From Pseudomonas sp. Bout1 (GTDB taxonomy: Bacteria > Pseudomonadota > Gammaproteobacteria > Pseudomonadales > Pseudomonadaceae), in the NCBI RefSeq assembly GCF_034314165.1, contig NZ_JAVIWK010000001.1, positions 434,001 to 498,000 of the forward strand: a DNA stretch of 64,000 bases. Reading direction: 5' to 3'. Of this stretch, positions 19,301 through 29,041 are shown piece by piece. The position numbers and the translations under genes are program-made. The notes below the pieces were generated by a model. That model was given only the letters and a program-made list of their open reading frames with translations, did not search any database and was not told the DNA's origin. Position 1 is the stretch's first letter; each line of letters opens with the position of its first letter.

Positions 19301-20792
19301 CCTCAAACAAGTCAACCCGAAGGCCCTGGTCTCGGTGAAACTGGTAGCAGAAGCCGGCGTGGGCACCATCGCCGCCGGTGTGGCCAAGGCCTATGCCGAC
19401 CTGATCACCATCTCCGGCTACGACGGCGGCACCGGCGCTTCGCCGCTGACCTCCATCAAGTACGCCGGTGCACCGTGGGAACTGGGCCTGGCGGAAACGC
19501 ACCAGACCCTGCGCGGCAACGACCTGCGCGGTAAGGTCCGGGTGCAAACCGACGGTGGCCTGAAAACCGGCCTCGACGTGATCAAGGCCGCGATCCTCGG
19601 CGCCGAAAGCTTCGGCTTCGGCACCGCGCCAATGATCGCCCTGGGCTGCAAATACCTGCGCATCTGCCACCTGAACAACTGCGCCACTGGCGTGGCCACC
19701 CAGAACGAGAAGCTGCGCAAGGACCACTACATCGGTACCGTCGACATGGTGGTGAACTTCTTCACCTACGTCGCCGAAGAAACCCGTGAGTGGCTGGCCA
19801 AGCTGGGTGTGCGTTCGCTGGAAGAGCTGATCGGCCGTACCGACCTGCTGGACATCCTCCAAGGCCAGACCGCCAAGCAACAGCACCTGGACCTGACGCC
19901 GCTGTTGGGCAGCGATCACATCCCGGCCGACAAACCCCAGTTCTGCCAGGTTGAGCGCAACCCGCCGTTCGACAAAGGCTTGCTGGCCGAGAAGATGGTC
20001 GAGATGGCTGTATCGTCTATCAATGATGCGAGCGGTGGCGAATTCGCCCTGGATATCTGCAACTGCGACCGCTCCATCGGCGCACGCATCTCCGGCGAAA
20101 TTGCATGCAAGCACGGCAACCAGGGCATGGCCAGGGCGCCGATCACCTTCCGCTTCAAGGGCACCGCTGGCCAGAGCTTCGGCGTATGGAACGCCGGTGG
20201 CCTGAACATGTACCTCGAAGGCGACGCCAACGACTACGTGGGCAAGGGCATGACCGGCGGCAAGCTGGTGATCGTCCCGCCGGTGGGCAGCGTCTACAAG
20301 ACTCAAGACAGTGCCATCATCGGTAACACCTGCCTGTACGGCGCAACCGGCGGCAAGCTGTTTGCAGCCGGTACGGCCGGTGAGCGTTTCGCAGTGCGTA
20401 ACTCCGGTGCCCACACCGTGGTTGAAGGCACCGGCGATCACTGCTGCGAGTACATGACCGGTGGTTTTGTCGCGGTGCTGGGCAAGACCGGCTACAACTT
20501 CGGTTCGGGCATGACCGGCGGTTTCGCCTATGTGCTGGACCAGGACAACACCTTCGTCGACAAGGTCAACCACGAGTTGGTGGAGATCCAGCGGATCAGC
20601 GGCGAAGCGATGGAATCCTATCGCAACCACTTGCAGCATGTGCTGGACGAATATGTCGAGGAAACCAACAGCGAATGGGGTCGTAACCTCGCTGAAAACC
20701 TTGATGACTACCTGCGCCGTTTCTGGCTGGTCAAACCCAAGGCTGCCAACCTGAAATCGTTGCTTTCCAGCATCCGTGCCAACCCGCAGTGA
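16347..20792 (+). CDS. gltB: Glutamate synthase (NADPH) large subunit
   Basis: Alpha subunit of GOGAT, which transfers the glutamine amide to 2-oxoglutarate for ammonia assimilation. The start is placed at ATG 16347, where the conserved propeptide begins ([19 protein letters not shown]); Cys15 becomes the N-terminal nucleophile of the class II glutaminase domain after processing. The 1481-residue protein continues with the central domain, the FMN-binding barrel ([16 protein letters not shown]), the 3Fe-4S cysteines in the pattern C-x5-C-x4-C ([12 protein letters not shown]) near residue 1100, and the C-terminal beta-helix with [14 protein letters not shown]. gltD follows after 32 bases. An upstream in-frame ATG at 16296 would add 17 non-conserved residues and is not supported. 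Confidence 0.97.
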   Translation: MKAGLYQPDEFKDNCGFGLIAHMQGEPSHTLLQTAIEALTCMTHRGGINADGKTGDGCGLLIQKPDQFLRAVAKEHFDADLPKQYAVGMVFFNQDPVKAEAAREHMNREILAAGLQLVGWRKVPIDTSVLGRLALERLPQIEQVFIAGDGLSDQDMAIKLFTSRRRSSVSNAADTDHYICSFSHKTIIYKGLMMPADLTAFYPDLKDERLQTAICVFHQRFSTNTLPKWPLAQPFRFLAHNGEINTITGNRNWAVARRTKFANDLMDLEELGPLVNRVGSDSSSMDNMLELMVTGGIDLFRGVRMIIPPAWQNVETMDPDLRAFYEYNSMHMEPWDGPAGVVMTDGRYAVCLLDRNGLRPARWVTTTNGFITLASEIGVWNYQPQDVIAKGRVGPGQILAVDTETGQILDTDAIDNRLKSRHPYKQWLRKNALRIQATMEDNDHGSAFYDVDQLKQYMKMYQVTFEERDQVLRPLGEQGYEAVGSMGDDTPMAVLSQRVRTPYDYFRQQFAQVTNPPIDPLREAIVMSLEVCLGAERNIFQESPEHASRVILSSPVVSPAKWRSLMTLDRPGFDRQIIDLNYDESLGLEAAVRNVADQAEEAVRAGRTQIVLTDRHIAPGKLPIHASLATGAVHHRLTEKGLRCDSNILVETATARDPHHFAVLIGFGASAVYPFLAYEVLGDLIRTGEVLGDLYEVFKNYRKGITKGLLKILSKMGISTVTSYRGAQLFEAIGLSEEVCEMSFRGVPSRIKGARFVDIEAEQKALAAEAWSARKPIQQGGLLKFVHGGEYHAYNPDVVSTLQAAVQQGDYAKFKEYTALVDNRPVSMIRDLFKVKTLDTPLAISEIEPLESILKRFDSAGISLGALSPEAHEALAEAMNRLGARSNSGEGGEDPARYGTIKSSKIKQVATGRFGVTPEYLVNAEVLQIKVAQGAKPGEGGQLPGGKVNGLIAKLRYAVPGVTLISPPPHHDIYSIEDLSQLIFDLKQVNPKALVSVKLVAEAGVGTIAAGVAKAYADLITISGYDGGTGASPLTSIKYAGAPWELGLAETHQTLRGNDLRGKVRVQTDGGLKTGLDVIKAAILGAESFGFGTAPMIALGCKYLRICHLNNCATGVATQNEKLRKDHYIGTVDMVVNFFTYVAEETREWLAKLGVRSLEELIGRTDLLDILQGQTAKQQHLDLTPLLGSDHIPADKPQFCQVERNPPFDKGLLAEKMVEMAVSSINDASGGEFALDICNCDRSIGARISGEIACKHGNQGMARAPITFRFKGTAGQSFGVWNAGGLNMYLEGDANDYVGKGMTGGKLVIVPPVGSVYKTQDSAIIGNTCLYGATGGKLFAAGTAGERFAVRNSGAHTVVEGTGDHCCEYMTGGFVAVLGKTGYNFGSGMTGGFAYVLDQDNTFVDKVNHELVEIQRISGEAMESYRNHLQHVLDEYVEETNSEWGRNLAENLDDYLRRFWLVKPKAANLKSLLSSIRANPQ

Positions 20793-20815
20793 TATGCGCC
20801 TGAAGAGTTTGATGA

Positions 20816-22243
<1,428 letters not shown>

Positions 22244-22256
22244 TCATGCGCTCAAA

Positions 22257-22344
22257 TGTGGGAGCTGGCTTGCCTGCGATGCAGGCAACTCGGTCTGTCA
22301 ACCAGACCCAGTTGATGCTATCGCAGGCAAGCCAGCTCCCACAC
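22257..22344. repeat. REPIN after gltD
   Basis: TGTGGGAGCTGGCTTGCCTG faces CAGGCAAGCCAGCTCCCACA across about 48 bases, immediately downstream of the gltD stop and ahead of the terminator. Confidence 0.85.
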
Positions 22345-22405
22345 AAACCTCATTTCACATTGGGGTTTGTGCTGCCACTCATTGCGACAAATTGACCCGA
22401 TAGAC

Positions 22406-22434
22406 AAAAGGCACGGCTCTTGCCGTGCCTTTTG
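22406..22434 (+). terminator. Rho-independent terminator between gltD and hemE
   Basis: AAAAGGCACGGC, loop TCTT, GCCGTGCCTTTT. Separates the gltBD transcript from hemE. Confidence 0.85.
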
Positions 22435-22480
22435 CGTCGCGCTCTGAGAAAATGCCCGCACTTTTTTTGCGGATGCCGAC

Positions 22481-23548
22481 ATGACTGCCCTCAAGAACGA
22501 CCGTTTCCTTCGTGCCCTGCTCAAGCAACCCGTGGACGTCACCCCTGTGTGGATGATGCGCCAGGCCGGTCGCTACCTGCCGGAATACCGCGCCAGTCGC
22601 GCCCACGCCGGCGACTTCATGAGCCTGTGCATGAACCCTGCGTTCGCCTGCGAAGTCACCATGCAACCGCTGGACCGCTATCCACAGCTGGATGCGGCCA
22701 TCCTGTTCTCCGATATCCTGACCATCCCTGACGCCATGGGCCAGGGCCTGTACTTCGAAACCGGCGAAGGCCCGCGTTTCAGGAAAGTCGTCAGCACCCT
22801 GGCCGACATCGAAGCCTTGCCGATCCCTGATCCGCACAAAGACCTGGGCTACGTGATGGACGCCGTCAGCACCATCCGCCGCGAGCTCAATGGCCGCGTG
22901 CCGCTGATCGGCTTCTCCGGCAGCCCATGGACCCTGGCCACCTACATGGTCGAAGGCGGCTCGTCGAAAGACTTCCGCAAGACCAAGGCCATGCTCTACG
23001 ACAACCCGCAAGCCATGCACCTGTTGCTGGACAAGCTGGCGCAGTCGGTCACCTCCTACCTCAACGGCCAGATCATGGCCGGCGCCCAGGCGGTACAGAT
23101 CTTCGACACCTGGGGCGGCAACCTGTCGGCGGCGGCGTACCAGGAATTTTCCCTGGCCTACATGCGCAAAATCGTCAGCGGCCTGATCCGCGAACATGAA
23201 GGCCGCAAAGTGCCAGTCATCATGTTCACCAAGGGCGGCGGCCTGTGGCTCGAAAGCATCGCCGACGCCGGTGCCGACGCGTTGGGGCTGGACTGGACCT
23301 GCGACATCGGCGAAGCCCGTCGCCGCGTAGGCAACAAGGTGGCGCTGCAAGGCAACATGGACCCGACCGTGTTGTACGCCAAGCCGGAGGCCATTCGCAC
23401 TGAAGTCGGTCGCATCCTCGCCAGCTACGGCAAAGGCAGCGGTCACGTGTTCAACCTTGGCCACGGCATCACCCCGGAGGTTGATCCGGAGCACGCCGGC
23501 GCGTTCCTGCGGGCGGTGCATGAGTTGTCGGCGCAGTATCACGAGTGA
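22481..23548 (+). CDS. hemE: Uroporphyrinogen decarboxylase
   Basis: Removes four carboxyl groups from uroporphyrinogen III to give coproporphyrinogen III in heme synthesis. The 355-residue protein has the N-terminal signature [16 protein letters not shown], the substrate-binding [12 protein letters not shown]sp motif, and [17 protein letters not shown] in the middle, plus the C-terminal [18 protein letters not shown]. Length matches the family. It is a single gene with terminators on both sides and lies at the boundary between core genes and the PtuAB-like cassette. Confidence 0.97.
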   Translation: MTALKNDRFLRALLKQPVDVTPVWMMRQAGRYLPEYRASRAHAGDFMSLCMNPAFACEVTMQPLDRYPQLDAAILFSDILTIPDAMGQGLYFETGEGPRFRKVVSTLADIEALPIPDPHKDLGYVMDAVSTIRRELNGRVPLIGFSGSPWTLATYMVEGGSSKDFRKTKAMLYDNPQAMHLLLDKLAQSVTSYLNGQIMAGAQAVQIFDTWGGNLSAAAYQEFSLAYMRKIVSGLIREHEGRKVPVIMFTKGGGLWLESIADAGADALGLDWTCDIGEARRRVGNKVALQGNMDPTVLYAKPEAIRTEVGRILASYGKGSGHVFNLGHGITPEVDPEHAGAFLRAVHELSAQYHE

Positions 23549-23560
23549 TAACAGCCTGAT

Positions 23561-23593
23561 AAAAAACGCCCGGCTTATGCCGGGCGTTTTTGT
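23561..23593 (+). terminator. Rho-independent terminator of hemE, shared with the converging ptuB-like gene
   Basis: AAAAAACGCCCGGC, loop TTAT, GCCGGGCGTTTTTGT. Symmetric A and T runs mean it can stop transcripts from both sides; the nuclease gene ends eight bases further on. Confidence 0.9.
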
Positions 23594-23601
23594 GTTGGTT
23601 T

Positions 23602-24246
23602 TTAGTAGCTGAGAAGTTGTTCAGCGTAGCGTGCGATGATGTGATCGAAAGGTTTTTGGTCGCAGATGTCTGTCGAGCGAATTGCGCGAACAAGGCGAGT
23701 TAGGTCTTCCTCGCTGGTCTGTGTGATGAACTCGTCGTCGAATAGAAGGCGGATTACGTTCTGACGACGATTATTCAAATAAGCAATGTCTAGCGCCAAG
23801 ACCTCAATCATTTTCGAAGCGGCTAGGTCTTCAGAGTTTGCTGGTTGAATTTCGCCGGTTCTCAGATAACGGAAGCGCAGCTCACATCGTTCATCCATTG
23901 GAGAGATATGGTGCGCTTCGTCAAACCAGTTACCTTTGCGATGGCCGCAGTGCAATGGGCTGCCGGGTTTTGTTTCGCGCAAGCAAGAGGCATGGAGATT
24001 CTGATACTCCAATGACAGTTCTTCGAACTGTTCTTGAGGTCTGAAATGCTCGATATGGCTGTTGGAAGCCTCTATTTCTCTACCGCAGTAGCAGCAAAAG
24101 AAACCTTGTTCGAGCAGCAGGTTGTTGTGAAGGGCGCGTTTTTGCGGGTTTTGCAGTGTTGAATAGGTTGGGTTCCATTCATCGCTTGCTGAGTTTTTCC
24201 ATTCTGTAAATGAAGCCGGTTCAGCTCCTTTGAGCACTCGCTTCAT
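23602..24246 (-). CDS. ptuB: HNH endonuclease, TIGR02646/PtuB family (Septu-like defence)
   Basis: Probable nuclease effector of a two-gene anti-phage system. The 214-residue product has a zinc-knuckle HNH arrangement: CCYC at residues 51-54, HIEHF at 64-68 with the catalytic His, a conserved Asn at 83 (YQNLHASC), then C100 and HRKGNWFD. This is the layout of the TIGR02646 family, first noted next to retrons and later named PtuB in Septu and in retron Ec78. Its start overlaps the stop of the ATPase gene (ATGA at 24243-24246), so the two are coupled. Base composition is visibly lower in GC than the flanking hemE and MFS genes, pointing to acquisition. No reverse transcriptase is nearby, so it is not part of a retron here. 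Confidence 0.8.
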   Translation of the reverse strand: MKRVLKGAEPASFTEWKNSASDEWNPTYSTLQNPQKRALHNNLLLEQGFFCCYCGREIEASNSHIEHFRPQEQFEELSLEYQNLHASCLRETKPGSPLHCGHRKGNWFDEAHHISPMDERCELRFRYLRTGEIQPANSEDLAASKMIEVLALDIAYLNNRRQNVIRLLFDDEFITQTSEEDLTRLVRAIRSTDICDQKPFDHIIARYAEQLLSY

Positions 24247-25514
24247 TTTCCGAGGATCTCCTTGCGCCTCATCAGTGCTTCGGCTCCTGCAAATTCTGGG
24301 AGGTCAGGTGCTTTTTTCTTCAACGCCTCAAGTTGAATTTTTGCTTTTTTGAGGTCGTTATCCTCCAGCGTGGAAAACAATTCTGAGAGCAGTTTTTCAA
24401 TTTCTGGCTCGCGTTGTGTAACGCCCATGACTTCCTCCAGCACGCTGCTGGAGTCGAGACCATATGTAACTCGTGGGTGGGATGCACTACCGTTGTTCAG
24501 AACGATAACTTCTTCGGGATTCAGGCTTCCGATGATTTGTGGTGAGTGGCTTGCTGCGATGAACTGAACTTTGGGAAACGCTTCTTTCAGTGCTGGAACA
24601 ATGCCGCGCTGCCAAGCCGGGTGAAGGTGTATGTCCAGTTCGTCGATGATGACCACGCCTGAAGTATTTTTCAGGACGTCTTTCCCCATGTGCGGATTGA
24701 GGATACACATTCGGCGGGCGATGTCTGCGATTAGGGCGACTAATCCGCGCTGGCCATCACTCAATTCGTTGAATGGTAAGAAGCCATAGCCCTCCAGATT
24801 GACAAGAAGGCTTCTGAGAGGAAGGTCGTAATAAATGCCAGTTGAGTTTGGTAAGGCGGACTTTAGCGCTGTGTTAATCCAGCAGAGTTCATCGTCAAAG
24901 ACCGACATAATATTGGACGAGAGATGTACGGACTGGAGTTGCTCTAGAGTCTTTCCAATAAGCCAGCTTTCAAAGTCTTTAATGTCCGCAGCTGCGTCAT
25001 ACCAATTTTTATAGCCGTCTAATCTCGATACTTTTTGTGTGGCAGAAAACTCGGCGGATACATTTGCTGTGGTCCAGCGACGATTGGCTTGATAGAACGA
25101 CAGTAAAGGTAGATCTATAGTCTTGCTTTCATTCATTTCATCAATTTTTTGATGAATGGCGGCTACGAGCTCTGAGTCAGGATAGGCATACTCGTCACCC
25201 CTTTGCTTTTTTCTCGACCAAGAGCGATTTCCGAATATGTGCCCGTCCGCCTCAAGAAAAATAGGATACTGGCGTTCGAAGCGAATTCGTCCGTTGTAGT
25301 TATTGATGATAAAACGGGCGTCTTTCTCGTTTAGCGTGTCTTGATTCACCCCAGTCGAGGTGGCGAAGTCCTCAAAAATGGCAGCCACCGCCTGCAACAA
25401 CGAAGTCTTCCCACTCCCGTTAACCCCCACCACCAGATTGAAACCCGGCTGAAAGTCGAAAGTGGCATCTTCGTAACAACGAAAATTCTGAATATGAAGC
25501 TGGTCCAGGCGCAT
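24243..25514 (-). CDS. ptuA: AAA/ABC-type ATPase, PtuA-like (Septu-like defence)
   Basis: Partner ATPase of the HNH nuclease. The 423 residues carry an SMC/RecF-like nucleotide-binding fold: N-terminal LHIQNFRCYEDATFDF, Walker A GVNGSGKT at residues 30-37, signature LSDGQRG at 251-257, Walker B VVIIDELD at 287-294 and an H-loop ASHSPQ with His323. The C-terminal tail (LLSELFSTLEDNDLKKAKIQ) is the helical pattern typical of ATPases paired with TIGR02646 nucleases. There is no TOPRIM domain, which separates it from OLD nucleases. A GGAAAG site precedes ATG 25514. It is somewhat shorter than PtuA proteins I recall (about 500 or more residues), so the exact subtype is uncertain. Confidence 0.75.
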   Translation of the reverse strand: MRLDQLHIQNFRCYEDATFDFQPGFNLVVGVNGSGKTSLLQAVAAIFEDFATSTGVNQDTLNEKDARFIINNYNGRIRFERQYPIFLEADGHIFGNRSWSRKKQRGDEYAYPDSELVAAIHQKIDEMNESKTIDLPLLSFYQANRRWTTANVSAEFSATQKVSRLDGYKNWYDAAADIKDFESWLIGKTLEQLQSVHLSSNIMSVFDDELCWINTALKSALPNSTGIYYDLPLRSLLVNLEGYGFLPFNELSDGQRGLVALIADIARRMCILNPHMGKDVLKNTSGVVIIDELDIHLHPAWQRGIVPALKEAFPKVQFIAASHSPQIIGSLNPEEVIVLNNGSASHPRVTYGLDSSSVLEEVMGVTQREPEIEKLLSELFSTLEDNDLKKAKIQLEALKKKAPDLPEFAGAEALMRRKEILGK

Positions 25515-25590
25515 TCTGGCTTTCCTTTACCAAGAGTAACGAATGCCGTCAGTGTACCTTGGCTCGCTAGAAGCGCCAGAGGCGCAGGTG

Positions 25591-26868
25591 TTACGAGCTT
25601 TTGGCTTCCTGCAGCGGCGGTAACTTCGCCAGCTTCAATGCCACCAGCAACGCAACGATCAACAGCACGACGATAAACCCGCCTATCCCGTTCCATCCCG
25701 CGTAGTGCCAGAAGAAACCACCCGCCGTCCCCGCAATGCTCGACCCCAGGTAGTAGCTGAACAGGTACAGCGACGACGCCTGCCCCTTGGCTTTCAGCGC
25801 CCTGCGGCCAATCCAGCTGCTGGCCACCGAGTGGGCGCCGAAGAAGCCGAAAGTGAAGATCAGCATGCCGGGCACCACCAGCCACAGGGGCGTGAACAGC
25901 GTCAGGGCGATGCCGCCGAGCATCAGCACGATGGTGCCCCACAGCACGCGACGACGGCCCAGGCGGTCGGCCAGGGAGCCGATTTTCGCCGAGCTGTAGA
26001 TGCCCGAGAGGTACACCAGCGACAGCAGGCCGACCACGGCCTGGCTCAAGTCGTACGGCTCGGCCAGCAAGCGGTAGCCAATGTAGTTGAACATCGTGAC
26101 GAAGCTGCCCATCAGCACGAAGGCTTCGAGGAACAACCACGGCAGGCCGGCATCCTTGAAGTGCAGGGTGAAGCCATCAATAAGGCTGCGCGGGCGCAGG
26201 GAGCTGGCGCGGAAGTTGCGCGATTCGGGGAGGATTTTCCAGAACACCGTGGCCGCAATCAGCGCCAGGGCGCCGATGATCAGCATCGCGGTGTGCCAAC
26301 TCACGAAGTCGATCAAGACGCCGATGATCAAACGCCCGCTCATGCCGCCAATGGCGTTACCACCGATGTACAAACCCATGGCCAGGCCGATGTGTTGCGG
26401 GTGGATCTCTTCGCTCAGGTAGGTCATGGCCACTGCCGCCAGGCCGCTGAGGGACAGGCCCACCAGGGCGCGCATCAGCAGGATACCTTCCCAGCTCGGC
26501 ATCAGGCCGCTGGCGATGGTGGCCAGCGCGGCGCAGAACAGCGCAGCGACCATCACCGGCTTGCGTCCCAGGGTGTCGGAAATCGGCCCGGTAATCAGCA
26601 GGCCAATGGCGAGCATGCCGGTGGCCACCGAGAGGATCAGGCTGCTTTGCGCGGCATTGATGGAAAATTCGTGGGACAGCGCCGGCATCATCGGCTGTAC
26701 GCAGTAGAGCAGGGCAAAGGTGGCGAAACCACCGGAAAACAGCGCCAGCACCGTGCGCATGAACATCGGGGTGCCTTTTTCGATGTACTGCTCGTTGAGC
26801 TGCGCCACCACGTCATCGAGGGCGGTGGGCGGTACTTCTTGAGCGAGCGGAGCGACAGCAGATTTCAC
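25591..26868 (-). CDS. MFS transporter, YnfM-like
   Basis: Twelve-helix major facilitator, probably a proton-driven exporter of small molecules; the substrate is unknown. I place the start at GTG 26868, seven bases after GAGG, giving 425 residues; a longer frame to 26943 lacks a ribosome-binding site. After a soluble N-terminus the first helix begins at TVLALFSGGFATFALLYCVQ, followed by the MFS motif A-like loop GPISDTLGRKPVMV. The best match by architecture is E. coli YnfM, which is also divergent from a LysR regulator (YnfL). The gene lies divergently next to the LysR gene at 26992, which is likely its regulator. Confidence 0.8.
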   Translation of the reverse strand: MKSAVAPLAQEVPPTALDDVVAQLNEQYIEKGTPMFMRTVLALFSGGFATFALLYCVQPMMPALSHEFSINAAQSSLILSVATGMLAIGLLITGPISDTLGRKPVMVAALFCAALATIASGLMPSWEGILLMRALVGLSLSGLAAVAMTYLSEEIHPQHIGLAMGLYIGGNAIGGMSGRLIIGVLIDFVSWHTAMLIIGALALIAATVFWKILPESRNFRASSLRPRSLIDGFTLHFKDAGLPWLFLEAFVLMGSFVTMFNYIGYRLLAEPYDLSQAVVGLLSLVYLSGIYSSAKIGSLADRLGRRRVLWGTIVLMLGGIALTLFTPLWLVVPGMLIFTFGFFGAHSVASSWIGRRALKAKGQASSLYLFSYYLGSSIAGTAGGFFWHYAGWNGIGGFIVVLLIVALLVALKLAKLPPLQEAKSS

Positions 26869-26991
26869 GCGGGACCTCGGGGAGGAAAGGCTGCCAGGGC
26901 TGGCAATGGAAAAAGAATATAGCTCGCTAATGATTCTTTCCAATATATTGTTCGACCTGTTTAAGAGGTTTTACGACCTAATGAGGTTTTC
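26869..26991. promoter_or_regulatory. Divergent promoter region of the MFS/LysR pair
   Basis: An AT-rich 123-base gap between two divergent starts, with several T-N11-A type candidates for a LysR box (for example around GATTCTTTCCAATATATTG at 26930-26950) and repeated AGGTTTTACGACC-like motifs near 26969. No single operator can be assigned by eye. Confidence 0.45.
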
Positions 26992-27885
26992 ATGGAATTG
27001 CGCCACCTGCGTTACTTCATTGCCGTGGCTGAAGAGCTGCATTTTGGCCGCGCTGCGCAGGTGCTGGGCATTTCCCAGCCACCACTGAGCCAGCAGATCC
27101 AGGCGCTGGAGCAGGAGATTGGAGCGCGGTTATTTGAGCGTACCAATCGTCGGGTCGAGTTAAGCGAGGCGGGCAGGCTGTTCCTGCAAGAGGCGCGTTT
27201 GGTGCTGGCGCAAGTGGATAAAGCAGCGGACGTGGCGCGCCGGGCGCAGTTGGGGGAGCTGGGTGAGTTGAAAATTGGCTTCACCTCTTCTGCGCCGTTC
27301 AACTCCAGCATCCCACAGGCGATCTTCGCGTTTCGCCAGGCATTCCCGGCGGTGCATCTGAATTTGCAGGAGATGAGCAGCACGCAAGTCGCCGAGTCGC
27401 TGGTGGATGAGTCGATACAGGTGGGGCTCATGCGGCCGTTGCCATTGTCTGACTCGCTGAGTGTCGTGGAGTTGATGCGCGAGCCTTTGGTGGCCGTGCT
27501 GAACGCCGATCATCCGTTGGTGGAAGGCAGCGAGCGCGGTCTGCACCTGGCGCAATTGGCCGAAGAGCCGTTTGTATTTTTCCCGCGCACTTATGGCAGC
27601 GGCTTGTATGCCCAATTGCTGAACCTGGCGCGGGATGCCGGCTTCAGCCCGCACTTTGCCCAGGAGGCTGGGGAGGCGATGACCATCATCGGCCTGGTGG
27701 CAGCGGGGTTGGGTGTTTCGGTGCTGCCGGCGTCGTATCAGCGGATCCGCATTGATGGCGTGGTTTACCGCACCTTGCTGGATCAGGAGGCGGTGACGGC
27801 GGTGTGGCTGGTGCAGCGCAAGGGCCAGCAAACGCCGATGGCCAAGGCGTTTGTGGAGCTGTTGACGCGCAAGGCGGCGGTGTAG
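26992..27885 (+). CDS. LysR-family transcriptional regulator, YnfL-like
   Basis: Cytoplasmic DNA-binding regulator of 297 residues. The winged helix-turn-helix is at residues about 3-60 (LRYFIAVAEELHFGRAAQVL, then SQPPLSQQIQALE), followed by the linker helix and a two-lobed effector domain (LKIGFTSSAPFNSSIP, LVAAGLGVSVLPASY). Divergently placed LysR genes usually control the neighbouring gene, here the MFS transporter. The pairing resembles E. coli ynfL-ynfM. The effector is unknown. Confidence 0.88.
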   Translation: MELRHLRYFIAVAEELHFGRAAQVLGISQPPLSQQIQALEQEIGARLFERTNRRVELSEAGRLFLQEARLVLAQVDKAADVARRAQLGELGELKIGFTSSAPFNSSIPQAIFAFRQAFPAVHLNLQEMSSTQVAESLVDESIQVGLMRPLPLSDSLSVVELMREPLVAVLNADHPLVEGSERGLHLAQLAEEPFVFFPRTYGSGLYAQLLNLARDAGFSPHFAQEAGEAMTIIGLVAAGLGVSVLPASYQRIRIDGVVYRTLLDQEAVTAVWLVQRKGQQTPMAKAFVELLTRKAAV

Positions 27886-27973
27886 CCGCGATCACATATC
27901 AGGTAACGGAACCTTCTTAGTGGTTTGCAGTGGATTTGCGCAGAATCGCTTCTTTCTTAAGCGAGTGACATGG

Positions 27974-28357
27974 ATGACACTTCTCTACCAGCCGAAAGAA
28001 GGCAGTGTGCTGATTTGTGATTTTCGGGGATATGAGGTGCCGGAGATTATCAAGATCAGGCCCGTTATCGTGATACGCAAACACCGAACGAATAAGCTGT
28101 TGGTAACGGTAGTCCCGTTAAGCACTACAGCACCGCAGACGTTGCTTGAGCACCACTTGCAGCTCGAAAGCCACCTGCAGGGAGCTAATCCGGTCTGCTG
28201 GGCGAAGTGCGACATTGTTGCCACTGTCAGTCTTGGCAGGCTTGATCGAATCAAGAGTAAAGACCGGCATGGAAAACGAACTTACAAAATCGCGGAGCTT
28301 TCCAGTGAGCAGTTTTCAGCGATAAAAGCGGCGGTGCGCAGTGCGCTGGGATTGTAG
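27974..28357 (+). CDS. PemK/MazF-like toxin-fold protein without visible antitoxin
   Basis: Small protein of 127 residues from ATG 27974 with features of the PemK/MazF endoribonuclease fold: GSVLICDFRG near the N-terminus, IRPVIVIRKHR (the KxRPVVV-type strand), LVTVVPLSTT and VCWAKCDIVATVSLGRLDRI. In the family these positions form the beta-barrel and the RNA-binding groove. No antitoxin gene is found on either side: only about 90 bases separate it from the LysR stop and a non-coding stretch follows. It may be an orphan, a domesticated RNase, or use an antitoxin encoded elsewhere. Start alternatives are GTG 27965 and upstream ATGs; the chosen one has AAGCGAG eight bases before. Confidence 0.7.
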   Translation: MTLLYQPKEGSVLICDFRGYEVPEIIKIRPVIVIRKHRTNKLLVTVVPLSTTAPQTLLEHHLQLESHLQGANPVCWAKCDIVATVSLGRLDRIKSKDRHGKRTYKIAELSSEQFSAIKAAVRSALGL

Positions 28358-28396
28358 CGAGGGGCCAACTGTCAAAGACAGGCGCTTTGCCACCGA

Positions 28397-28424
28397 TTGC
28401 CGGGTGCAGGTTTTCAGGCATACT
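28397..28424 (+). promoter_or_regulatory. Predicted promoter of candidate sRNA
   Basis: TTGCCG (28397-28402), 16-base spacer, CATACT (28419-28424). Start site expected near 28431. Confidence 0.4.
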
Positions 28425-28430
28425 GGCCGA

Positions 28431-28560
28431 GTTCCCGAAAGGGGCTTGTGAGACTCTGAGGATCCTGGGCAACCAGCCATCGCAGAGCCAGGCAGGAACC
28501 GGCGATGACAAGCCAACCTGTTTGTGAAGAGGGCGCCGAAAGGCGCCCTTTGTCGTTTCT
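28431..28560 (+). ncRNA. Candidate small structured RNA
   Basis: A non-coding stretch of about 130 bases between the PemK-like gene and the converging polyene operon has a promoter-like sequence upstream and ends in a clear terminator. GGCTTGT (about 28444) pairs with ACAAGCC (about 28508). Inside, CATCGC pairs with GCGATG, and alternative CCTGG/CCAGG and CTCTG/CAGAG helices are possible. I do not recognise the family. It could also be the 3' untranslated region of the toxin-like gene. Confidence 0.45.
28531..28560 (+). terminator. Rho-independent terminator at the end of the candidate sRNA
   Basis: AGGGCGCC, loop GAAA, GGCGCCCTTTGTCGTTT on the plus strand. It is the only obvious terminator between the toxin-like gene and the converging operon end. 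Confidence 0.75.
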
Positions 28561-28566
28561 GGTATT

Positions 28567-29016
28567 TCAGTTTTGCTTCGAAGTCCCGGTCTGCTGGAAC
28601 AACTGCGCCGCCGACCCGGTGTCACTCACCCCATTGGTGCGCAATGCCGCCAGAATGTCCCGGTCCAGCATGCTCACCCAACGGTTGTAGTTGCGGTGAA
28701 TCTTGCCGTCCTTGTAGCCCAGGTCGCGGCTGTCGCGGTAGGTGATGGCGTAGTGGGTGGCGGTGTAGCGGATGTCGATTTCAGCGTGGTACTGGTTGCG
28801 CACGTTGATCTCGGCCTGGACCAGTTGCGGGCTCAGGCGCTGGACCACCCATTCGCGTTTGTTCAAGGCCGCCACGATGGTTTGCTTCATTTTTTCTTCG
28901 TTGACCTGCGGGTTCGTCGGCAAGTCGTGCTGGGGGTTGAGCACCGGTTTGTTGGTGCAGCCAGCGGTGGTGAGCAGGGCCAAAGCGACCAGTGTTGCGC
29001 GTAGCAGGGAAGACAT
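28567..29016 (-). CDS. Small lipoprotein at the end of the aryl polyene operon
   Basis: A 149-residue predicted lipoprotein: signal peptide MSSLLRATLVALALLTTAGC with the lipidated cysteine at residue 20, then a soluble region with alternating charged and hydrophobic stretches (AEINVRNQYHAEIDIRYT, YRDSRDLGYKDGKIHRNYN). Its start lies 25 bases after the ketosynthase stop, and it closes the polyene operon. Small lipoproteins are common in such clusters, but the function is unknown. I do not assign a gene letter. Confidence 0.8.
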   Translation of the reverse strand: MSSLLRATLVALALLTTAGCTNKPVLNPQHDLPTNPQVNEEKMKQTIVAALNKREWVVQRLSPQLVQAEINVRNQYHAEIDIRYTATHYAITYRDSRDLGYKDGKIHRNYNRWVSMLDRDILAALRTNGVSDTGSAAQLFQQTGTSKQN

Positions 29017-29041
29017 TCCATTTCTCCAGTCAGTAAAAAAC

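Noticed and set aside
16092..20639. Very long minus-strand open frame opposite gltB
   Set aside because: It is a shadow frame produced by GC-rich codon bias of gltB; it has no recognisable domain and the plus-strand gene is certain.
23602..25514. Retron containing PtuAB effectors
   Set aside because: No reverse transcriptase gene or msr/msd-like inverted repeats are found in the flanks, so only the effector-like pair is present.
25705..26922. Plus-strand frame opposite the YnfM-like transporter
   Set aside because: Gln/His/Ala-rich shadow of a membrane protein gene.
28355..28560. Known riboswitch or tRNA in the gap after the toxin-like gene
   Set aside because: No tRNA cloverleaf and none of the riboswitch cores I know (cobalamin, SAH, c-di-GMP, guanidine) fit the sequence.
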